Assembly (NCBI RefSeq): GCF_002204185.1
Contig: NZ_MXPU01000002.1
Span: forward strand, 370,221-434,220
Direction: 5' to 3'
Origin: Rhizobium esperanzae
Lineage (GTDB): Bacteria > Pseudomonadota > Alphaproteobacteria > Rhizobiales > Rhizobiaceae
Length of the DNA stretch: 64,000 nt
In this document: positions 1-11,752 of the stretch, one piece after another
How the letters are laid out: every line of letters starts with the position of its first letter
Position numbering within the stretch: position 1 is the stretch's first letter
Notes under the pieces: generated by a model
Told to the model about the DNA's origin: nothing
The model's database searches: none
The model's input: only the letters and a program-made list of their open reading frames with translations
Made by a program: the position numbers and the translations under genes

Positions 1-2
1 CG

Positions 3-1046
3 TCATGCCTCGGGCATCCGTGACCCCCGCACGCGCTCGACCAGCAAACGCACATGCTCGGGGTCGGCTTGCGGCGTGATGCCGTGGCCGAGGTTGAAGA
101 TCAGCGGTCCATTGCCGAGATGACTTAGGATATCGTCGATACCCTCTTCCAGCGCCCGGCCGCCGGCAACGACGCGCATCGGATCGAGATTGCCCTGAAC
201 GGGACCATCCTTCTGAAGTTCGGCGGCAAAGGCCAACGGGACGGACCAGTCGAGACCGATCGCATCCGCTCCGGTCTTCTGACGATAGGTTTTCAGCTGG
301 TAGCCCGCACCCTTGGCGAAGGCGATGATGCGCGCCTGCGGCCGCCGCGCTTTGATCGAGGCGATCATCCGTGCAACCGGCTTGACGGCGAAGGCGTCGA
401 ACTCTTTCTCGCCGAGAACACCGGCCCAGGAATCGAAGATCTGCACGGCATCGGCGCCGGCGTCGATCTGCGCCACCAGATAATCGCCCGAAACCTCGGC
501 AAGCAGCATCAGCAGATGCTCGAAGGCGCGGGGATGTTTGTAGGCGAAGAGACGGGCAGGGGCCTGATCCGGGGTGCCGTGGCCGGCGATCATATAGGTC
601 GCAACCGTCCAAGGCGCGCCGCAGAAACCGAGCAGAGTCGTCTCTTCAGGCAATTCCTGCCGCAACCGCCGCACCGTTTCCAGAACCGGTCTGAGATAAT
701 CGACAACGTCGTCGCCGTTCAATCTGCCTATGCCCGCTTCATCGATCGGATCCATCTCCGGTCCATGGCCTTCCGTGAAACGAACATTCCGCTTCATCGC
801 GTCGGGAATGACGAGAATGTCGGAAAACAGGATCGCTGCATCGAAGCCATAGCGGCGGATCGGCTGCAGTGTCACTTCAACGGCGTGATCGGGCGTGTAG
901 CAGAGATCGAGGAAGCTTCCGGCCTTTGCCCGGGTCTCCCTGTATTCCGGCAGATAGCGTCCTGCCTGTCTCATCAGCCAGAGAGGAGGAGGGAAGACGC
1001 TTTCGCCGTCGAGAACCCTCATGATCTTTCGCCGCCTATCGCTCAA
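3..1046 (-). CDS. hemE: Uroporphyrinogen decarboxylase HemE
   Basis: Cytosolic haem-pathway enzyme that decarboxylates the four acetate side chains of uroporphyrinogen III to give coproporphyrinogen III. The 347-residue product has the family length and both signatures: [17 protein letters not shown] near residue 20, with the substrate-binding arginines, and [13 protein letters not shown] near residue 140. The start codon is TTG; a GGGAAG ribosome-binding site lies about 7 nt upstream and the frame has no better start until an internal ATG at residue 9. The stop codon is at positions 3-5, so the gene is complete. It reads away from the putative origin on its 5' side, the arrangement described for Caulobacter, Rickettsia and Sinorhizobium. 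Confidence 0.96.
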   Translation of the reverse strand: MSDRRRKIMRVLDGESVFPPPLWLMRQAGRYLPEYRETRAKAGSFLDLCYTPDHAVEVTLQPIRRYGFDAAILFSDILVIPDAMKRNVRFTEGHGPEMDPIDEAGIGRLNGDDVVDYLRPVLETVRRLRQELPEETTLLGFCGAPWTVATYMIAGHGTPDQAPARLFAYKHPRAFEHLLMLLAEVSGDYLVAQIDAGADAVQIFDSWAGVLGEKEFDAFAVKPVARMIASIKARRPQARIIAFAKGAGYQLKTYRQKTGADAIGLDWSVPLAFAAELQKDGPVQGNLDPMRVVAGGRALEEGIDDILSHLGNGPLIFNLGHGITPQADPEHVRLLVERVRGSRMPEA

Positions 1047-1446
1047 GCGCGTCTTCCCTATAAAAAATCAAAGATATTTTAAAAGGTTTCTATTTCTTAG
1101 AGTCGGTGTCTATCAAGGATTAAAATCCATCCACTGCCGATGCCATTTGTCGCGCGTTCGACGAGGAACTCGAAAGAATTTCTCCGCTTCTGTTAAATTC
1201 CGGGGAGAATCCGAATCCGAAAGCGATTCCAAATCTTTGCCGGAGGACGAGTTTTTTCGTGCCTGTGGATAGGCTGTGGGCCGCTGGACGACAAGTCGAT
1301 TTCATCCCCAGCCTCCACAGGAGCGATCGAAACCGGTCCGCAAAATTCGAAATGTGGATAAACAAGCATGTTTTCCCTTGCCCGAGGCAGCCTCGCCGCC
1401 TTAGCTCTCCATCATCCAGTCTTTTCAACAGGCAGCGGAAAATAAC
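1047..1446. other. oriC: Probable chromosomal replication origin (oriC)
   Basis: A 400-bp non-coding gap between hemE and the ppsR-type gene, which is where alphaproteobacterial origins are found. Directly visible: a perfect DnaA box on the minus strand (TGTGGATAA at 1353-1361), a one-mismatch box (TGTGGATAG at 1264-1272), two weaker matches (TCATCCCCA at 1302-1310, TTTTCAACA at 1422-1430) and an A+T-rich tract at about 1059-1102 that could be the unwinding element. The tract also holds the hemE promoter region. I see no clear full CtrA site (TTAA-N7-TTAA). Assignment rests on location plus DnaA boxes; function is inferred. Confidence 0.75.
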
Positions 1447-2268
1447 GTGGAGAACAGAACGAACTTCTTTCATCTGCACCTGATTTCTGACTCGACGGGC
1501 GAGACTCTCATCTCCGCCGGCCGCGCCGCTTCGGCGCAGTTCAGATCGGCTCAGCCGATCGAGCATGTCTATCCGCTGATCCGCAATCGCAAACAGCTGC
1601 TGCCGGTTCTGCAGGCGATCGATCATGCGCCGGGAATCGTGCTCTACACCATTGTCGACCGCGATCTGGCGAACCTGATCGACGAGCGCTGCGTCGAGAT
1701 GGGTGTCGCCTCGGTCAATGTGCTGGAGCCGGTCATGAATGCGTTCCAGATCTATCTTGGCGCTCCGTCCCGCCGCCGTGTCGGAGCCCAGCATGTGATG
1801 AATGCCGGTTACTTCGCGCGCATCGAGGCGCTGAACTTCACCATGGATCATGACGACGGCCAGATGCCGGATGATTACAACGATGCCGATGTCGTCATTA
1901 TCGGGATCAGCCGGACATCGAAGACGCCGACCAGCATCTATCTCGCCAACCGCGGCATCAAGACAGCGAACATCCCGATCGTCTACGGCGTACCCCTGCC
2001 GGAAAACCTGCTCGCGGCAACAAAACCGCTGATCGTCTGCCTGATCGCCACCACCGACCGCATTTCCCAGGTTCGGGAAAATCGCGTGCTCGGGACGACG
2101 CAAGGTTTCGACCGCGAGCACTATACCGATCGGGCCACGATCTCCGAGGAGCTGAAATATGCCCGCTCTCTCTGCGCCCGCCACGGATGGCCGCTGATCG
2201 ACGTTACTCGCCGTTCGATCGAGGAAACGGCGGCCGCCATTGTTGCCCTCCGCCCGAAGCTGCGCTAA
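1447..2268 (+). CDS. ppsR: Pyruvate,phosphate dikinase / PEP synthase regulatory protein (DUF299)
   Basis: Bifunctional serine/threonine kinase and phosphorylase of the DUF299 family, which in other bacteria inactivates and reactivates pyruvate,phosphate dikinase or PEP synthase. The 273-residue product has the conserved N-terminal [10 protein letters not shown] motif and the P-loop-like [11 protein letters not shown] motif near residue 155. The start is GTG, with a GCGGAAAA stretch 5-8 nt upstream. It sits immediately beside the origin; this is the gene often drawn next to hemE in Rickettsia and Caulobacter origins. Whether its target here is PpdK or PpsA cannot be told from sequence alone. 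Confidence 0.9.
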   Translation: MENRTNFFHLHLISDSTGETLISAGRAASAQFRSAQPIEHVYPLIRNRKQLLPVLQAIDHAPGIVLYTIVDRDLANLIDERCVEMGVASVNVLEPVMNAFQIYLGAPSRRRVGAQHVMNAGYFARIEALNFTMDHDDGQMPDDYNDADVVIIGISRTSKTPTSIYLANRGIKTANIPIVYGVPLPENLLAATKPLIVCLIATTDRISQVRENRVLGTTQGFDREHYTDRATISEELKYARSLCARHGWPLIDVTRRSIEETAAAIVALRPKLR

Positions 2269-2300
2269 GCGCTGACGAAAAGCCGGGAGTGGAAGAATCC

Positions 2301-2900
2301 ATGACACCGAAACTCATCCTTGCATCGTCGAGCCCTTTTCGGCGGATGCTGATGGAAAATGCCGGTCTCTCCTTTGAGGCGCACCCCGCGGAGATCGACG
2401 AAAGGGCGGTTGAGGCGCCGCTGGAAAAAGCCGGTGCGAAGCCGGATACCGTCGCCTGCATCCTGGCCAAGGCTAAAGCCGAAGATGTCAGCGCCCGTTT
2501 TCCCGAGGGTCTCGTCATCGGTTCGGATCAGACGATGTCGCTCGGCGACCGCGTTTTCCACAAACCGAAGGACATGGGCGACGCAGCGAACCACCTTCGC
2601 GCCCTGTCGGGCACGACCCACCGGCTGAACAGCGCCATCGCGATCGTCCGCGGCGGCGCCGTCTTGTGGGAGCATGTCGGCCATGCGGAACTGACGATGC
2701 GACCCTTGACGGAAGATTTCATCGCCAGGCACCTATCGCGGGTCGGTGAACGGGCGCTTTCTAGCGTCGGCGCCTACCAACTGGAAGGCGAGGGCGTTCA
2801 ACTCTTCGAGAAGATCGAGGGCGACTATTTCACCATACTCGGGCTGCCGATGCTTCCGCTCCTGGGAAAATTGCGAGAATTCGGGGCGATCGATGGATGA
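2301..2900 (+). CDS. maf: Maf-like nucleotide pyrophosphatase
   Basis: Maf/Ham1-fold house-cleaning pyrophosphatase that hydrolyses non-canonical or modified nucleoside triphosphates. The 199-residue form begins [17 protein letters not shown], the nucleotide-binding start of the family, and carries the conserved GSDQT motif near residue 74. An in-frame extension back to 2187 would overlap ppsR; the ATG at 2301 is preferred because it gives the usual family length and follows a GGGAGTGGAAG ribosome-binding stretch. The 3' end overlaps aroE by 8 nt, suggesting translational coupling. Substrate preference (dTTP/UTP versus m7GTP type) is not decided. Confidence 0.92.
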   Translation: MTPKLILASSSPFRRMLMENAGLSFEAHPAEIDERAVEAPLEKAGAKPDTVACILAKAKAEDVSARFPEGLVIGSDQTMSLGDRVFHKPKDMGDAANHLRALSGTTHRLNSAIAIVRGGAVLWEHVGHAELTMRPLTEDFIARHLSRVGERALSSVGAYQLEGEGVQLFEKIEGDYFTILGLPMLPLLGKLREFGAIDG

Positions 2901-3750
2901 TTCACGTGAAACACTGGGGCCGAATGCGTTTGTCACGGGCTTTCCCATCAAGCATTCGCGCTCGCCGCTGATACATGGATACTGGCTAAAGACGCTTGGC
3001 CTACCGGGCAGCTACCGCGCCCACGAGGTGGCGCCCGATGCCTTTCCCGATTTCATTGCCTCGCTGAAGGACGGCAGTTCCGATTTCATCGGAGGCAATG
3101 TCACCATCCCCCATAAGGAACTTGCCTTCCGGCTCGCCGACAAGCCGGACGATCTGGCGCACGAACTCGGCGCCTCGAACACGCTCTGGCTGGAGGATGG
3201 CCTCCTGCATGCCACCAATACCGACGGCCGTGGCTTCACCGCCAATCTCGATGAGCGCCATCCCGGCTGGGACCGTCATGATACGGCCGTGGTCTTCGGT
3301 GCCGGCGGCGCAAGCCGGGCGATCATTCAGGCGGTCCGCGATCGTGGCTTTAAAGAAATCCACGTCGTCAACCGCACCATCGAACGCGCACGAGAGCTGG
3401 CTGATCGCTTCGGTCCGAGAGTTCGAGCCCATCCGGTGGGCGCGCTTGCCGAAGTCATGCATGGCGCCGGCCTTTTCATCAACACGACCTCGCTCGGCAT
3501 GGATGGCGAAGCGGCGCCGTCGATCGATTTTGCGCCGCTTGCAGCGGATGCCGTCGTCACCGATATCGTCTACATCCCCCTGAAGACACCGATCCTGAGA
3601 CAGGCGGAAGAGCAGGGACTGTCGGTCGTCGATGGTCTCGGCATGCTGCTGCACCAGGCTGTTCCCGGTTTCGAAAAATGGTTCGGCAAGCGCCCCGTCG
3701 TCGACGCGGCGTTGCGCGCTCTGATCGTTGCTGACATGGAAGTCCACTGA
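2893..3750 (+). CDS. aroE: Shikimate dehydrogenase AroE
   Basis: Reduces 3-dehydroshikimate to shikimate with NADPH in aromatic amino acid biosynthesis. The 285-residue protein shows the shikimate-binding motif KHSRSPLIH near residue 20, the catalytic-lysine segment GNVTIPHKE near residue 72, NTDGRGF near residue 110 and the nucleotide-binding GAGGASRAI near residue 137. The start at 2893 overlaps the end of maf and fits the family N terminus ([12 protein letters not shown]). The stop overlaps the coaE start (TGATG). Part of the compact maf-aroE-coaE-dnaQ run. Confidence 0.96.
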   Translation: MDDSRETLGPNAFVTGFPIKHSRSPLIHGYWLKTLGLPGSYRAHEVAPDAFPDFIASLKDGSSDFIGGNVTIPHKELAFRLADKPDDLAHELGASNTLWLEDGLLHATNTDGRGFTANLDERHPGWDRHDTAVVFGAGGASRAIIQAVRDRGFKEIHVVNRTIERARELADRFGPRVRAHPVGALAEVMHGAGLFINTTSLGMDGEAAPSIDFAPLAADAVVTDIVYIPLKTPILRQAEEQGLSVVDGLGMLLHQAVPGFEKWFGKRPVVDAALRALIVADMEVH

Positions 3751-4361
3751 TGCTGAAGATCGGACTCACCGGTTCAATCGGAATGGGAAAATCAACGGTC
3801 GGCAAACTCTTTGCCGAGGCTGGAATCCCCTTGAACGACTCCGACGCCGTGGTCCACGACCTTTACGCCGGCGAGGCAGCGCCGTTGGTGAATGCCGCTT
3901 TTCCCGGCACGATGAAGGATGGAGCAGTCGACCGGCATGAGCTGGGGCGCCAGCTCGCGCTCGATCCCGAAGGCTTTAAACGCCTCGAAGCGATCGTCCA
4001 TCCGCTGGTTCGCAAACGCGAAATGGAATTTCTGGCGAAACAACGGGCAGACGGCGCCGAAATGGTGCTGCTCGATATTCCGCTGCTCTTTGAAACCAGC
4101 GCCTGGGAAAGAGTGGACGTCATCGTCGTCGTCAGCACCGATCCACAGATTCAGCGCCAGAGGGTGCTTGCGCGCGACGACATGACCGAGGAAAAATTCA
4201 ACATGATTCTCTCTCGCCAGACGTCGGATGCGGAAAAAAGACGCCGCGCCGATTATCTGGTCGACACCAGCCACAGCATTGCCGAGACGAGGGCGCAGGT
4301 GCTTGAGATCATCGCCGAGCTGAAAATGCGGATTGCCAAGGGAGATTTCCGGAATGCGTGA
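3750..4361 (+). CDS. coaE: Dephospho-CoA kinase CoaE
   Basis: Catalyses the last step of coenzyme A synthesis, phosphorylating the 3'-hydroxyl of dephospho-CoA. At 203 residues it is normal length, with the P-loop GSIGMGKST at residues 8-16, followed by the conserved DSDAVVHDLY segment and the LLDIPLLFE motif around residue 105. The start codon shares one base with the aroE stop, and the last 8 nt overlap dnaQ. Confidence 0.96.
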   Translation: MLKIGLTGSIGMGKSTVGKLFAEAGIPLNDSDAVVHDLYAGEAAPLVNAAFPGTMKDGAVDRHELGRQLALDPEGFKRLEAIVHPLVRKREMEFLAKQRADGAEMVLLDIPLLFETSAWERVDVIVVVSTDPQIQRQRVLARDDMTEEKFNMILSRQTSDAEKRRRADYLVDTSHSIAETRAQVLEIIAELKMRIAKGDFRNA

Positions 4362-5076
4362 GATCATTTTCGATACGGAAACCACCGGCCTCGATAATCG
4401 TGCCGACCGTATCATCGAAATAGGCGGCATCGAGCTCTTCAACCATTTTCCGACCGGCAACACGCTGCATATCTACATCAATCCCGGAGACCAGAAGGTC
4501 CATCCGGATGCACTCGCAGTACACGGCATCACCGATGAGTTTCTGAAGGACAAAAAGCCTTTCGCCGCGGTTGCCGACGAAATTCTCGCCTTCTTCGGCG
4601 ACGGGAAATGGATCGCTCATAACGCGACCTTCGATATGGGCTTTATCAACGCTGAATTTGCGCGCATTGGTTTGCCGCCGATCCTGCCGGACAAGGTCAT
4701 CGATACGCTGTCAATGGCGCGGCGCAAGCACCCGATGGGACCGAATTCGCTCGACGCGCTCTGCCGGCGTTACGGCATCGACAACTCGCACCGTACCAAA
4801 CACGGCGCGCTGCTCGACTCCGAACTATTGGCCGAAGTCTATATCGAGATGATCGGCGGCAGACAGGCAGCGTTCGGCCTTAGCATATCGGGTCAACCCG
4901 GCCAGACGGCCCGCGGTGAAATGGCGATGGAAGACGATATGGCGTTTGCCGCGGCGCTCGAACGCCCTCGTCCGCTTGGCTCCCGCCTCAGCCAGTCCGA
5001 AGCGCAGGCGCACGAGGCGCTGGTCGCCAAGCTCGGCGAAAAGGGCATCTGGGCGAAATACGCCAGCCCGAATTGA
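4354..5076 (+). CDS. dnaQ: DNA polymerase III epsilon subunit (3'-5' proofreading exonuclease)
   Basis: Proofreading subunit of the replicative polymerase. The DEDDh exonuclease motifs are visible: FDTETTGL at residues 6-13 (Exo I), HNATFDMGF near residue 90 (Exo II) and HGALLDSE near residue 150 (Exo III, with the catalytic His and Asp). The ATG at 4354 gives 240 residues, close to E. coli DnaQ, and starts directly before the exonuclease domain; an in-frame TTG 21 nt upstream is less likely. The C-terminal tail after residue 185 would carry the polymerase-binding segment. It overlaps coaE by 8 nt and ends the ppsR-dnaQ run. Confidence 0.95.
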   Translation: MREIIFDTETTGLDNRADRIIEIGGIELFNHFPTGNTLHIYINPGDQKVHPDALAVHGITDEFLKDKKPFAAVADEILAFFGDGKWIAHNATFDMGFINAEFARIGLPPILPDKVIDTLSMARRKHPMGPNSLDALCRRYGIDNSHRTKHGALLDSELLAEVYIEMIGGRQAAFGLSISGQPGQTARGEMAMEDDMAFAAALERPRPLGSRLSQSEAQAHEALVAKLGEKGIWAKYASPN

Positions 5077-5078
5077 AA

Positions 5079-5101
5079 ATGCCCGGGACCGGCCCGGGCA
5101 T
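5079..5101. terminator. Convergent hairpin between dnaQ and secB
   Basis: Perfect 9-bp inverted repeat (ATGCCCGGG / CCCGGGCAT) with a 5-nt loop just after the dnaQ stop. On the minus strand it is followed by a short T tract, so it is best placed as the secB terminator and may also stop dnaQ transcription. Confidence 0.7.
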
Positions 5102-5128
5102 CCGCATATCAGAATCAAAAGAATTCGA

Positions 5129-5611
5129 TCAGTTCGGAACGGCCTGAACCTTGGCGCGGGCCTGTTCTTCGGCAACGCGCTGAGCGAACATCTGTGTGAA
5201 GTCGATCGGGTCGATCATCAGCGGCGGGAAGCCGCCATTGCGGGTCACGTCGGCGATGATCTGACGAGCGAAGGGGAAGAGCATGCGCGGGCACTCGATG
5301 AAGAGAACCGGCAGCATGTGCTCCTGCGGGAAACCAGCGACGCGGAAGACGCCGCCATAGACGAGTTCCGTATGGAACACCGTCTTGTCGCCGTCCTTGG
5401 CTTCGGCATTCAGCGACAGCACGACATCGAAATCCGTGTCGGAAAGCGGATTGGCGTTGACGTTCACATTGATGTTGATCGTCGGAGCCTTGTCGCGGGC
5501 CTGCAGCGAACGCGGCGCACCCGGATTTTCGAAGGAGAGGTCCTTGGTATATTGCGCAAGGATCGAAAGAGTGGGGTTGGTCGCGCCGTTGCTGTTGTTA
5601 TCGTCTGCCAT
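5129..5611 (-). CDS. secB: Protein-export chaperone SecB
   Basis: Tetrameric cytosolic chaperone that holds pre-proteins unfolded and hands them to SecA. The 160-residue sequence shows the SecB core: [16 protein letters not shown] near residue 15 and [35 protein letters not shown] C-terminal region (here [10 protein letters not shown] and [10 protein letters not shown]). The frame stays open upstream to 5656, but the ATG at 5611 follows a strong GAGGAAAA site and gives the alphaproteobacterial length. Convergent with dnaQ. Confidence 0.95.
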   Translation of the reverse strand: MADDNNSNGATNPTLSILAQYTKDLSFENPGAPRSLQARDKAPTININVNVNANPLSDTDFDVVLSLNAEAKDGDKTVFHTELVYGGVFRVAGFPQEHMLPVLFIECPRMLFPFARQIIADVTRNGGFPPLMIDPIDFTQMFAQRVAEEQARAKVQAVPN

Positions 5612-5712
5612 TGGCTTTTCCTCGAAGGGCATGGGAATGGTGCCGCCATCTAACATTTCGGGGAGGGGCTTACAACCCTGGGCGCAAGCCGCACCCGCTC
5701 GCCGGCAAGACC

Positions 5713-6219
5713 TCAGTCACCGAGATGTTTGCCGGACCATGGCGAGTTACGATCCGGCTCCCTATGATAGTCCTCCTCGTCCAGATCGACCACCTTTGAA
5801 TTTGAGTTGCGATCGCGGAAATCGGCATTTGGGCCGTCGGAAAAGCCGCCTTTGGCGTTGACGACGACGAAGCGTTTGGCGATCGACCGCCAGACGAAAT
5901 CGCGCACCGGCGGAATGAGAATGAGGATGGCGATGATATCCGTGAGGAAACCGGGAATGATCAGGAGCAGCGCGGCAATGACCGTCATCGCCGGCTTCAG
6001 CAGATCGCGTCCGGGCATGACGCCGTTCCGCCCTTCGCTCGACATGCGCCGCAGGATACCGATCCCCTGCCGGCGCAGCAGGACCACGCCGAGAATGAAA
6101 CTCGCCATGACGAGCGCAAGCGTCAGCGCCAGGCCGATCGCCCGGCCGACGACGACGAAGCCGGCAATTTCGCCAAGCGGCAGCAACAGAATGAAAGCCG
6201 GCAGAATTGAAAAACGCAT
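5713..6219 (-). CDS. fxsA: FxsA family inner-membrane protein
   Basis: Small integral membrane protein of the FxsA family; in E. coli, overproduction relieves phage T7 exclusion by F plasmid, and the normal role is unknown. The 168-residue product starts with a hydrophobic helix ([17 protein letters not shown]), has a second at about residues 28-48 and a third at about 78-102 ([22 protein letters not shown]), then a basic segment and a polar, acidic C-terminal tail. Reads in the same direction as secB 101 nt ahead of it. Family assignment is firm; function is not known. Confidence 0.85.
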   Translation of the reverse strand: MRFSILPAFILLLPLGEIAGFVVVGRAIGLALTLALVMASFILGVVLLRRQGIGILRRMSSEGRNGVMPGRDLLKPAMTVIAALLLIIPGFLTDIIAILILIPPVRDFVWRSIAKRFVVVNAKGGFSDGPNADFRDRNSNSKVVDLDEEDYHREPDRNSPWSGKHLGD

Positions 6220-6350
6220 AGTGGTATGTCCCGGTGTTTGCCGGTCTCCTCGTGGCGCCGGCGAAGATGCCAGCCATGATTTGAATCATCTGTATAGGCG
6301 GACTATATGGGAGTACAAATCAGAGATGTTAACGGCGGTTGCGATACGAC

Positions 6351-7055
6351 ATGAGTTCGAACGACTTCATCACATTATTCTTCCTGGTGGCGGCGGTGCT
6401 GATTTTCTTTCAGCTCCGCTCCGTGCTCGGGCGCCGCACAGGAAATGAGAAGCCGCCGCGCGATCTCTATAGTCCGCGAGATGCGGCTCCACCCGAAGCC
6501 GCTGATGCCGGTAAGGTCGTGACCCTGCCGCGCCGTGATGCGACGGCCGACGATGAGAATCGCTTCTCCGCCATCGACGCTTTTGCCGCACCGGGGACAC
6601 CGCTGAATGAATCGCTGCGCGCTCTGAACAAGGCCGATCCTTCCTTCAGCCCGAAGGAGTTTCTGAACGGCGCCCGCATGGCCTACGAAATGGTCGTCAT
6701 GGCCTATGCCGACGGCGACCGCAAAACGCTGAAGAGCCTTTTGTCCCGCGAGGTCTATGACGGATTCGAGACGGCGATCGCCGAGCGCGAAGCCCGCGGC
6801 GAAAAGGTCAAGTCCACCTTCGTCGGTATCGACAAGGCCGAAATCACCCATGCCGAGACGAAGGGCAGCGAAGCGCAGATCACCGTGCGCATCGTCAGCC
6901 AGATGATATCGGCGACTTACGACAAGGCGGATGTCCTGATCGAGGGCGACGCCGAAAACGTCGCCGAGGTCAACGATCTCTGGACCTTCGCCCGCGACAC
7001 CCGTTCGCGCGATCCGAACTGGAAACTTGTGGCGACCGAATCGGAACATGAGTGA
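6351..7055 (+). CDS. Tim44/TimA-domain membrane-anchored protein
   Basis: A 234-residue protein with one N-terminal membrane segment (residues 5-20, FITLFFLVAAVLIFFQL) and a C-terminal Tim44-like domain from about residue 85 (FLNGARMAYEMVVMAYADGDRKTLKSLLS). Bacterial Tim44-domain proteins of this layout are inner-membrane anchored and poorly characterised; in mitochondria the domain binds the import motor. I chose the ATG at 6351 because it places the start directly before the membrane helix; a TTG 12 nt upstream is an alternative. Its last 8 nt overlap mltA, heading a four-gene coupled run with mltA, smr and an xre gene. Confidence 0.85.
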   Translation: MSSNDFITLFFLVAAVLIFFQLRSVLGRRTGNEKPPRDLYSPRDAAPPEAADAGKVVTLPRRDATADDENRFSAIDAFAAPGTPLNESLRALNKADPSFSPKEFLNGARMAYEMVVMAYADGDRKTLKSLLSREVYDGFETAIAEREARGEKVKSTFVGIDKAEITHAETKGSEAQITVRIVSQMISATYDKADVLIEGDAENVAEVNDLWTFARDTRSRDPNWKLVATESEHE

Positions 7056-8169
7056 TCAGGCATCGGGCTTCGTCCTGCAGGCCATCAGCTTCGATTGTTT
7101 GGAAGGCTGGAAGGATGATGATCCCTCCGGCCTTTTTGAAGTGATGCGACACTGCCGCCGGCAGATTACCGACGTCAAACCCTACCGCACCGGGTCGCTC
7201 GGCCTGAGCGCCGAGGACCTGCTTCCGCTGCTCATGGACGCTGAAAATTTTACGCCGTCGTCGCCGGCAGCGGCGCGCGCCTTTTTCGAAACGCGTTGCC
7301 TGCCCTTTCTGATCCGCCGCAAGGACGGTAGTTCCGGTTTCGTCACCGCCTTTTACGAGCCGGAGATCGAGGTATCGGATCGGCCGGACGAGGTTTTCCG
7401 TTTCCCCTTCTACGGCCGTCCGAACGATCTGATCGATCTCGATGACGGCAATCGCCCGGCCGAATTGGATGGATCCTATGTTTTCGGCCGCCTGCATGAC
7501 GATGGCCGCATTGGCGCCTATCCGGATCGCCGTGCGATCGACCAGGGCTTTCTCGACGGCCGCGGCCTCGAAATCGCCTGGGCGAAATCGAAAGTCGATG
7601 TCTTCTTCGTGCACGTGCAGGGCGCCGCGCGCCTGCGTTATCGAGACGGCCGCATCGGCCGCATCACCTATGCGGCGAAGGCCGGCCATCCCTTCTCGGC
7701 GATCGGCAAGCTTTTGATCGACCGCGGTGAGATCGACCGCGCCGAGATTTCCATGCAGTCGATCCGCACCTGGCTGGCCCGCAATCCCGAGCGGGTGGAC
7801 GAGGTGCTATGGCACAACCGTTCCTATATTTTCTTCCGGGAAGCGGCGGTTGCCGATCCTGAGGCCGGTCCGATCGCCGCCGCCAAGGTGCCGCTTCTCG
7901 CCGGGCGCTCGCTTGCGGTCGACCGGATGATCCATACGTTCGGTTTCCCCTTTTTCATCCGCGCCGACAGCCTCACCCATCTTGATCACGGCCGCCCTTT
8001 CCGCCGGCTGATGCTGGCGCTCGACACGGGCTCGGCGATCGTCGGGCCTGCGCGCGGCGATATCTTCACTGGTTCGGGGGACTTGGCCGGAGCGCGCGCC
8101 GGCACCGTCCGCAACGATGCCGATTTCGTCATCCTCATCCCCAAAGCCGCCGCCGGACGATTCGACTGA
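7048..8169 (+). CDS. mltA: Membrane-bound lytic murein transglycosylase A
   Basis: Cleaves peptidoglycan glycan strands with formation of 1,6-anhydro-MurNAc ends. The 373-residue product has the MltA domain (about residues 90-250, including the GYYEP-like FVTAFYEPEIEVS, and ISMQSIRTWLARNP) followed by a 3D domain (ALDTGSAIVGPARGDIFTG, with conserved aspartates including the probable catalytic one). The start overlaps the upstream gene by 8 nt. Oddly, the N terminus (MSDQASGFVLQAISFDCLEG) has no recognisable signal peptide or lipobox, although the substrate is periplasmic; the upstream GTG at 7027 does not add one. Confidence 0.92.
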   Translation: MSDQASGFVLQAISFDCLEGWKDDDPSGLFEVMRHCRRQITDVKPYRTGSLGLSAEDLLPLLMDAENFTPSSPAAARAFFETRCLPFLIRRKDGSSGFVTAFYEPEIEVSDRPDEVFRFPFYGRPNDLIDLDDGNRPAELDGSYVFGRLHDDGRIGAYPDRRAIDQGFLDGRGLEIAWAKSKVDVFFVHVQGAARLRYRDGRIGRITYAAKAGHPFSAIGKLLIDRGEIDRAEISMQSIRTWLARNPERVDEVLWHNRSYIFFREAAVADPEAGPIAAAKVPLLAGRSLAVDRMIHTFGFPFFIRADSLTHLDHGRPFRRLMLALDTGSAIVGPARGDIFTGSGDLAGARAGTVRNDADFVILIPKAAAGRFD

Positions 8170-8738
8170 TGGCCAGGGATCGCAAGCTCAGCGTCGATGA
8201 GAGGATCCTGTGGGGCAAGGTTGCCCGCAGCACGCGGCCGATGCCGGGCAAGGCCGGTGAGCTTAACGAACTCGATGCCTTTCTCGTCGAAACGGAAGCG
8301 GCAGCCGAACGGCAGGCAGCCGAAAAGCAGACCTCCGTTTCGCCGACGGCAGCACAGCCGGCCCCACCGTCGACGCCGAGGCAGCCGGCCAAGGTGCACC
8401 ATCCGTTGGAACGGCCGGTCAAGCGCAAGATCGCCAAAGGCCGTCTGGCACTCGAGGCGCGCATCGACCTGCATGGACTGGTGCAGAGCGAGGCCCACGT
8501 CATTCTTCTCGATTTTTTAATCCGCGCCCATGAGCGCGGCATGCGCCATGTGCTTGTCATCACCGGCAAAGGCAGTTCGCTCGGCAGCGAAGGTGCGTTG
8601 AAACGGGCGGTTCCCCTGTGGTTCTCGAAGCCGGAATTCCGTTACCTGATCTCCTCCTACGAGCCCGCCGCACAGCATCATGGCGGTGAGGGCGCGCTCT
8701 ATATTCGCCTGTCGCGGTGGCATGGGGAAAAGCCATGA
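8169..8738 (+). CDS. Smr/MutS2 C-terminal domain protein
   Basis: A 189-residue stand-alone Smr protein. The Smr domain occupies the second half: IDLHGLVQSEAHVILLDFL near residue 100, then VLVITGKGSSLGSEGALKRAVPLWF and a C-terminal GGEGALYIRLSR. Smr domains are nicking or structure-specific nucleases in several systems. The N-terminal half is proline- and alanine-rich and probably disordered. The start shares a base with the mltA stop and the end overlaps the xre gene by 4 nt (ATGA). Its cellular role here is unknown. Confidence 0.88.
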   Translation: MARDRKLSVDERILWGKVARSTRPMPGKAGELNELDAFLVETEAAAERQAAEKQTSVSPTAAQPAPPSTPRQPAKVHHPLERPVKRKIAKGRLALEARIDLHGLVQSEAHVILLDFLIRAHERGMRHVLVITGKGSSLGSEGALKRAVPLWFSKPEFRYLISSYEPAAQHHGGEGALYIRLSRWHGEKP

Positions 8739-9112
8739 CGCCCTTCGGAGAGGCGGTTCGCAGGCTGAGAGTGCGCAAAGGGGTCTCGCAGAAGGAGATG
8801 GCAGAAGCGCTGAACGTCTCGCCCGCCTATCTCTCGGCGCTCGAACATGGCAAGCGCGGCCTGCCGACATTCGACCTGCTGCAGCGCATCGCCGGCTATT
8901 TCAACATCATCTGGGACGAGGCCGAGGAACTGTTCCTGCTCGCCCGTTCCTCCGACCCGCGCGTCGTCATCGACACCTCCGGCCTGCCGCCGGAATATAC
9001 CGAATTCGCCAACCGGCTGGCCCGGCGGATCCGTGATCTTGACAGCGCCGAGATCGCCCGGCTATCGGCTGTTCTCGAAAATGGCGGCAAAGGCGACGGA
9101 AAAGCGTCATAA
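8735..9112 (+). CDS. XRE-family helix-turn-helix regulator
   Basis: A 125-residue DNA-binding protein. The N-terminal HTH_3 domain (residues 1-60) reads RRLRVRKGVSQKEMAEALNVSPAYLSALEHGKR, a textbook XRE helix-turn-helix; the remaining half has no recognisable effector domain. ATG at 8735 overlaps the smr stop (ATGA) and follows a GGGGAAAA site, so I prefer it over the GTG 18 nt upstream. Its targets are unknown; coupling to mltA and smr suggests it shares their expression. Confidence 0.88.
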   Translation: MTPFGEAVRRLRVRKGVSQKEMAEALNVSPAYLSALEHGKRGLPTFDLLQRIAGYFNIIWDEAEELFLLARSSDPRVVIDTSGLPPEYTEFANRLARRIRDLDSAEIARLSAVLENGGKGDGKAS

Positions 9113-9124
9113 TCCCCTGTTTAA

Positions 9125-11683
<2,559 letters not shown>

Positions 11684-11702
11684 TCGATATGCCTTCAACA
11701 AA

Positions 11703-11734
11703 AAAGCCCCGCCGTCGCAGAACGGCGGGGCTTT
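11703..11734. terminator. Bidirectional terminator between gyrB and nitroreductase gene
   Basis: Perfect 13-bp inverted repeat (arms 11703-11715 and 11722-11734, core GCCCCGCCGT) with a 6-nt loop. Read on the minus strand it ends in a run of six T; on the plus strand the T tract is short. It serves the convergent gyrB and nitroreductase genes. Confidence 0.88.
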
Positions 11735-11752
11735 CGCTTATTCTGATCTCGC

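Noticed and set aside
1120..2307. A 395-codon minus-strand frame covering the origin and ppsR
   Set aside because: Antisense to ppsR and extends into the non-coding DnaA-box region; not supported.
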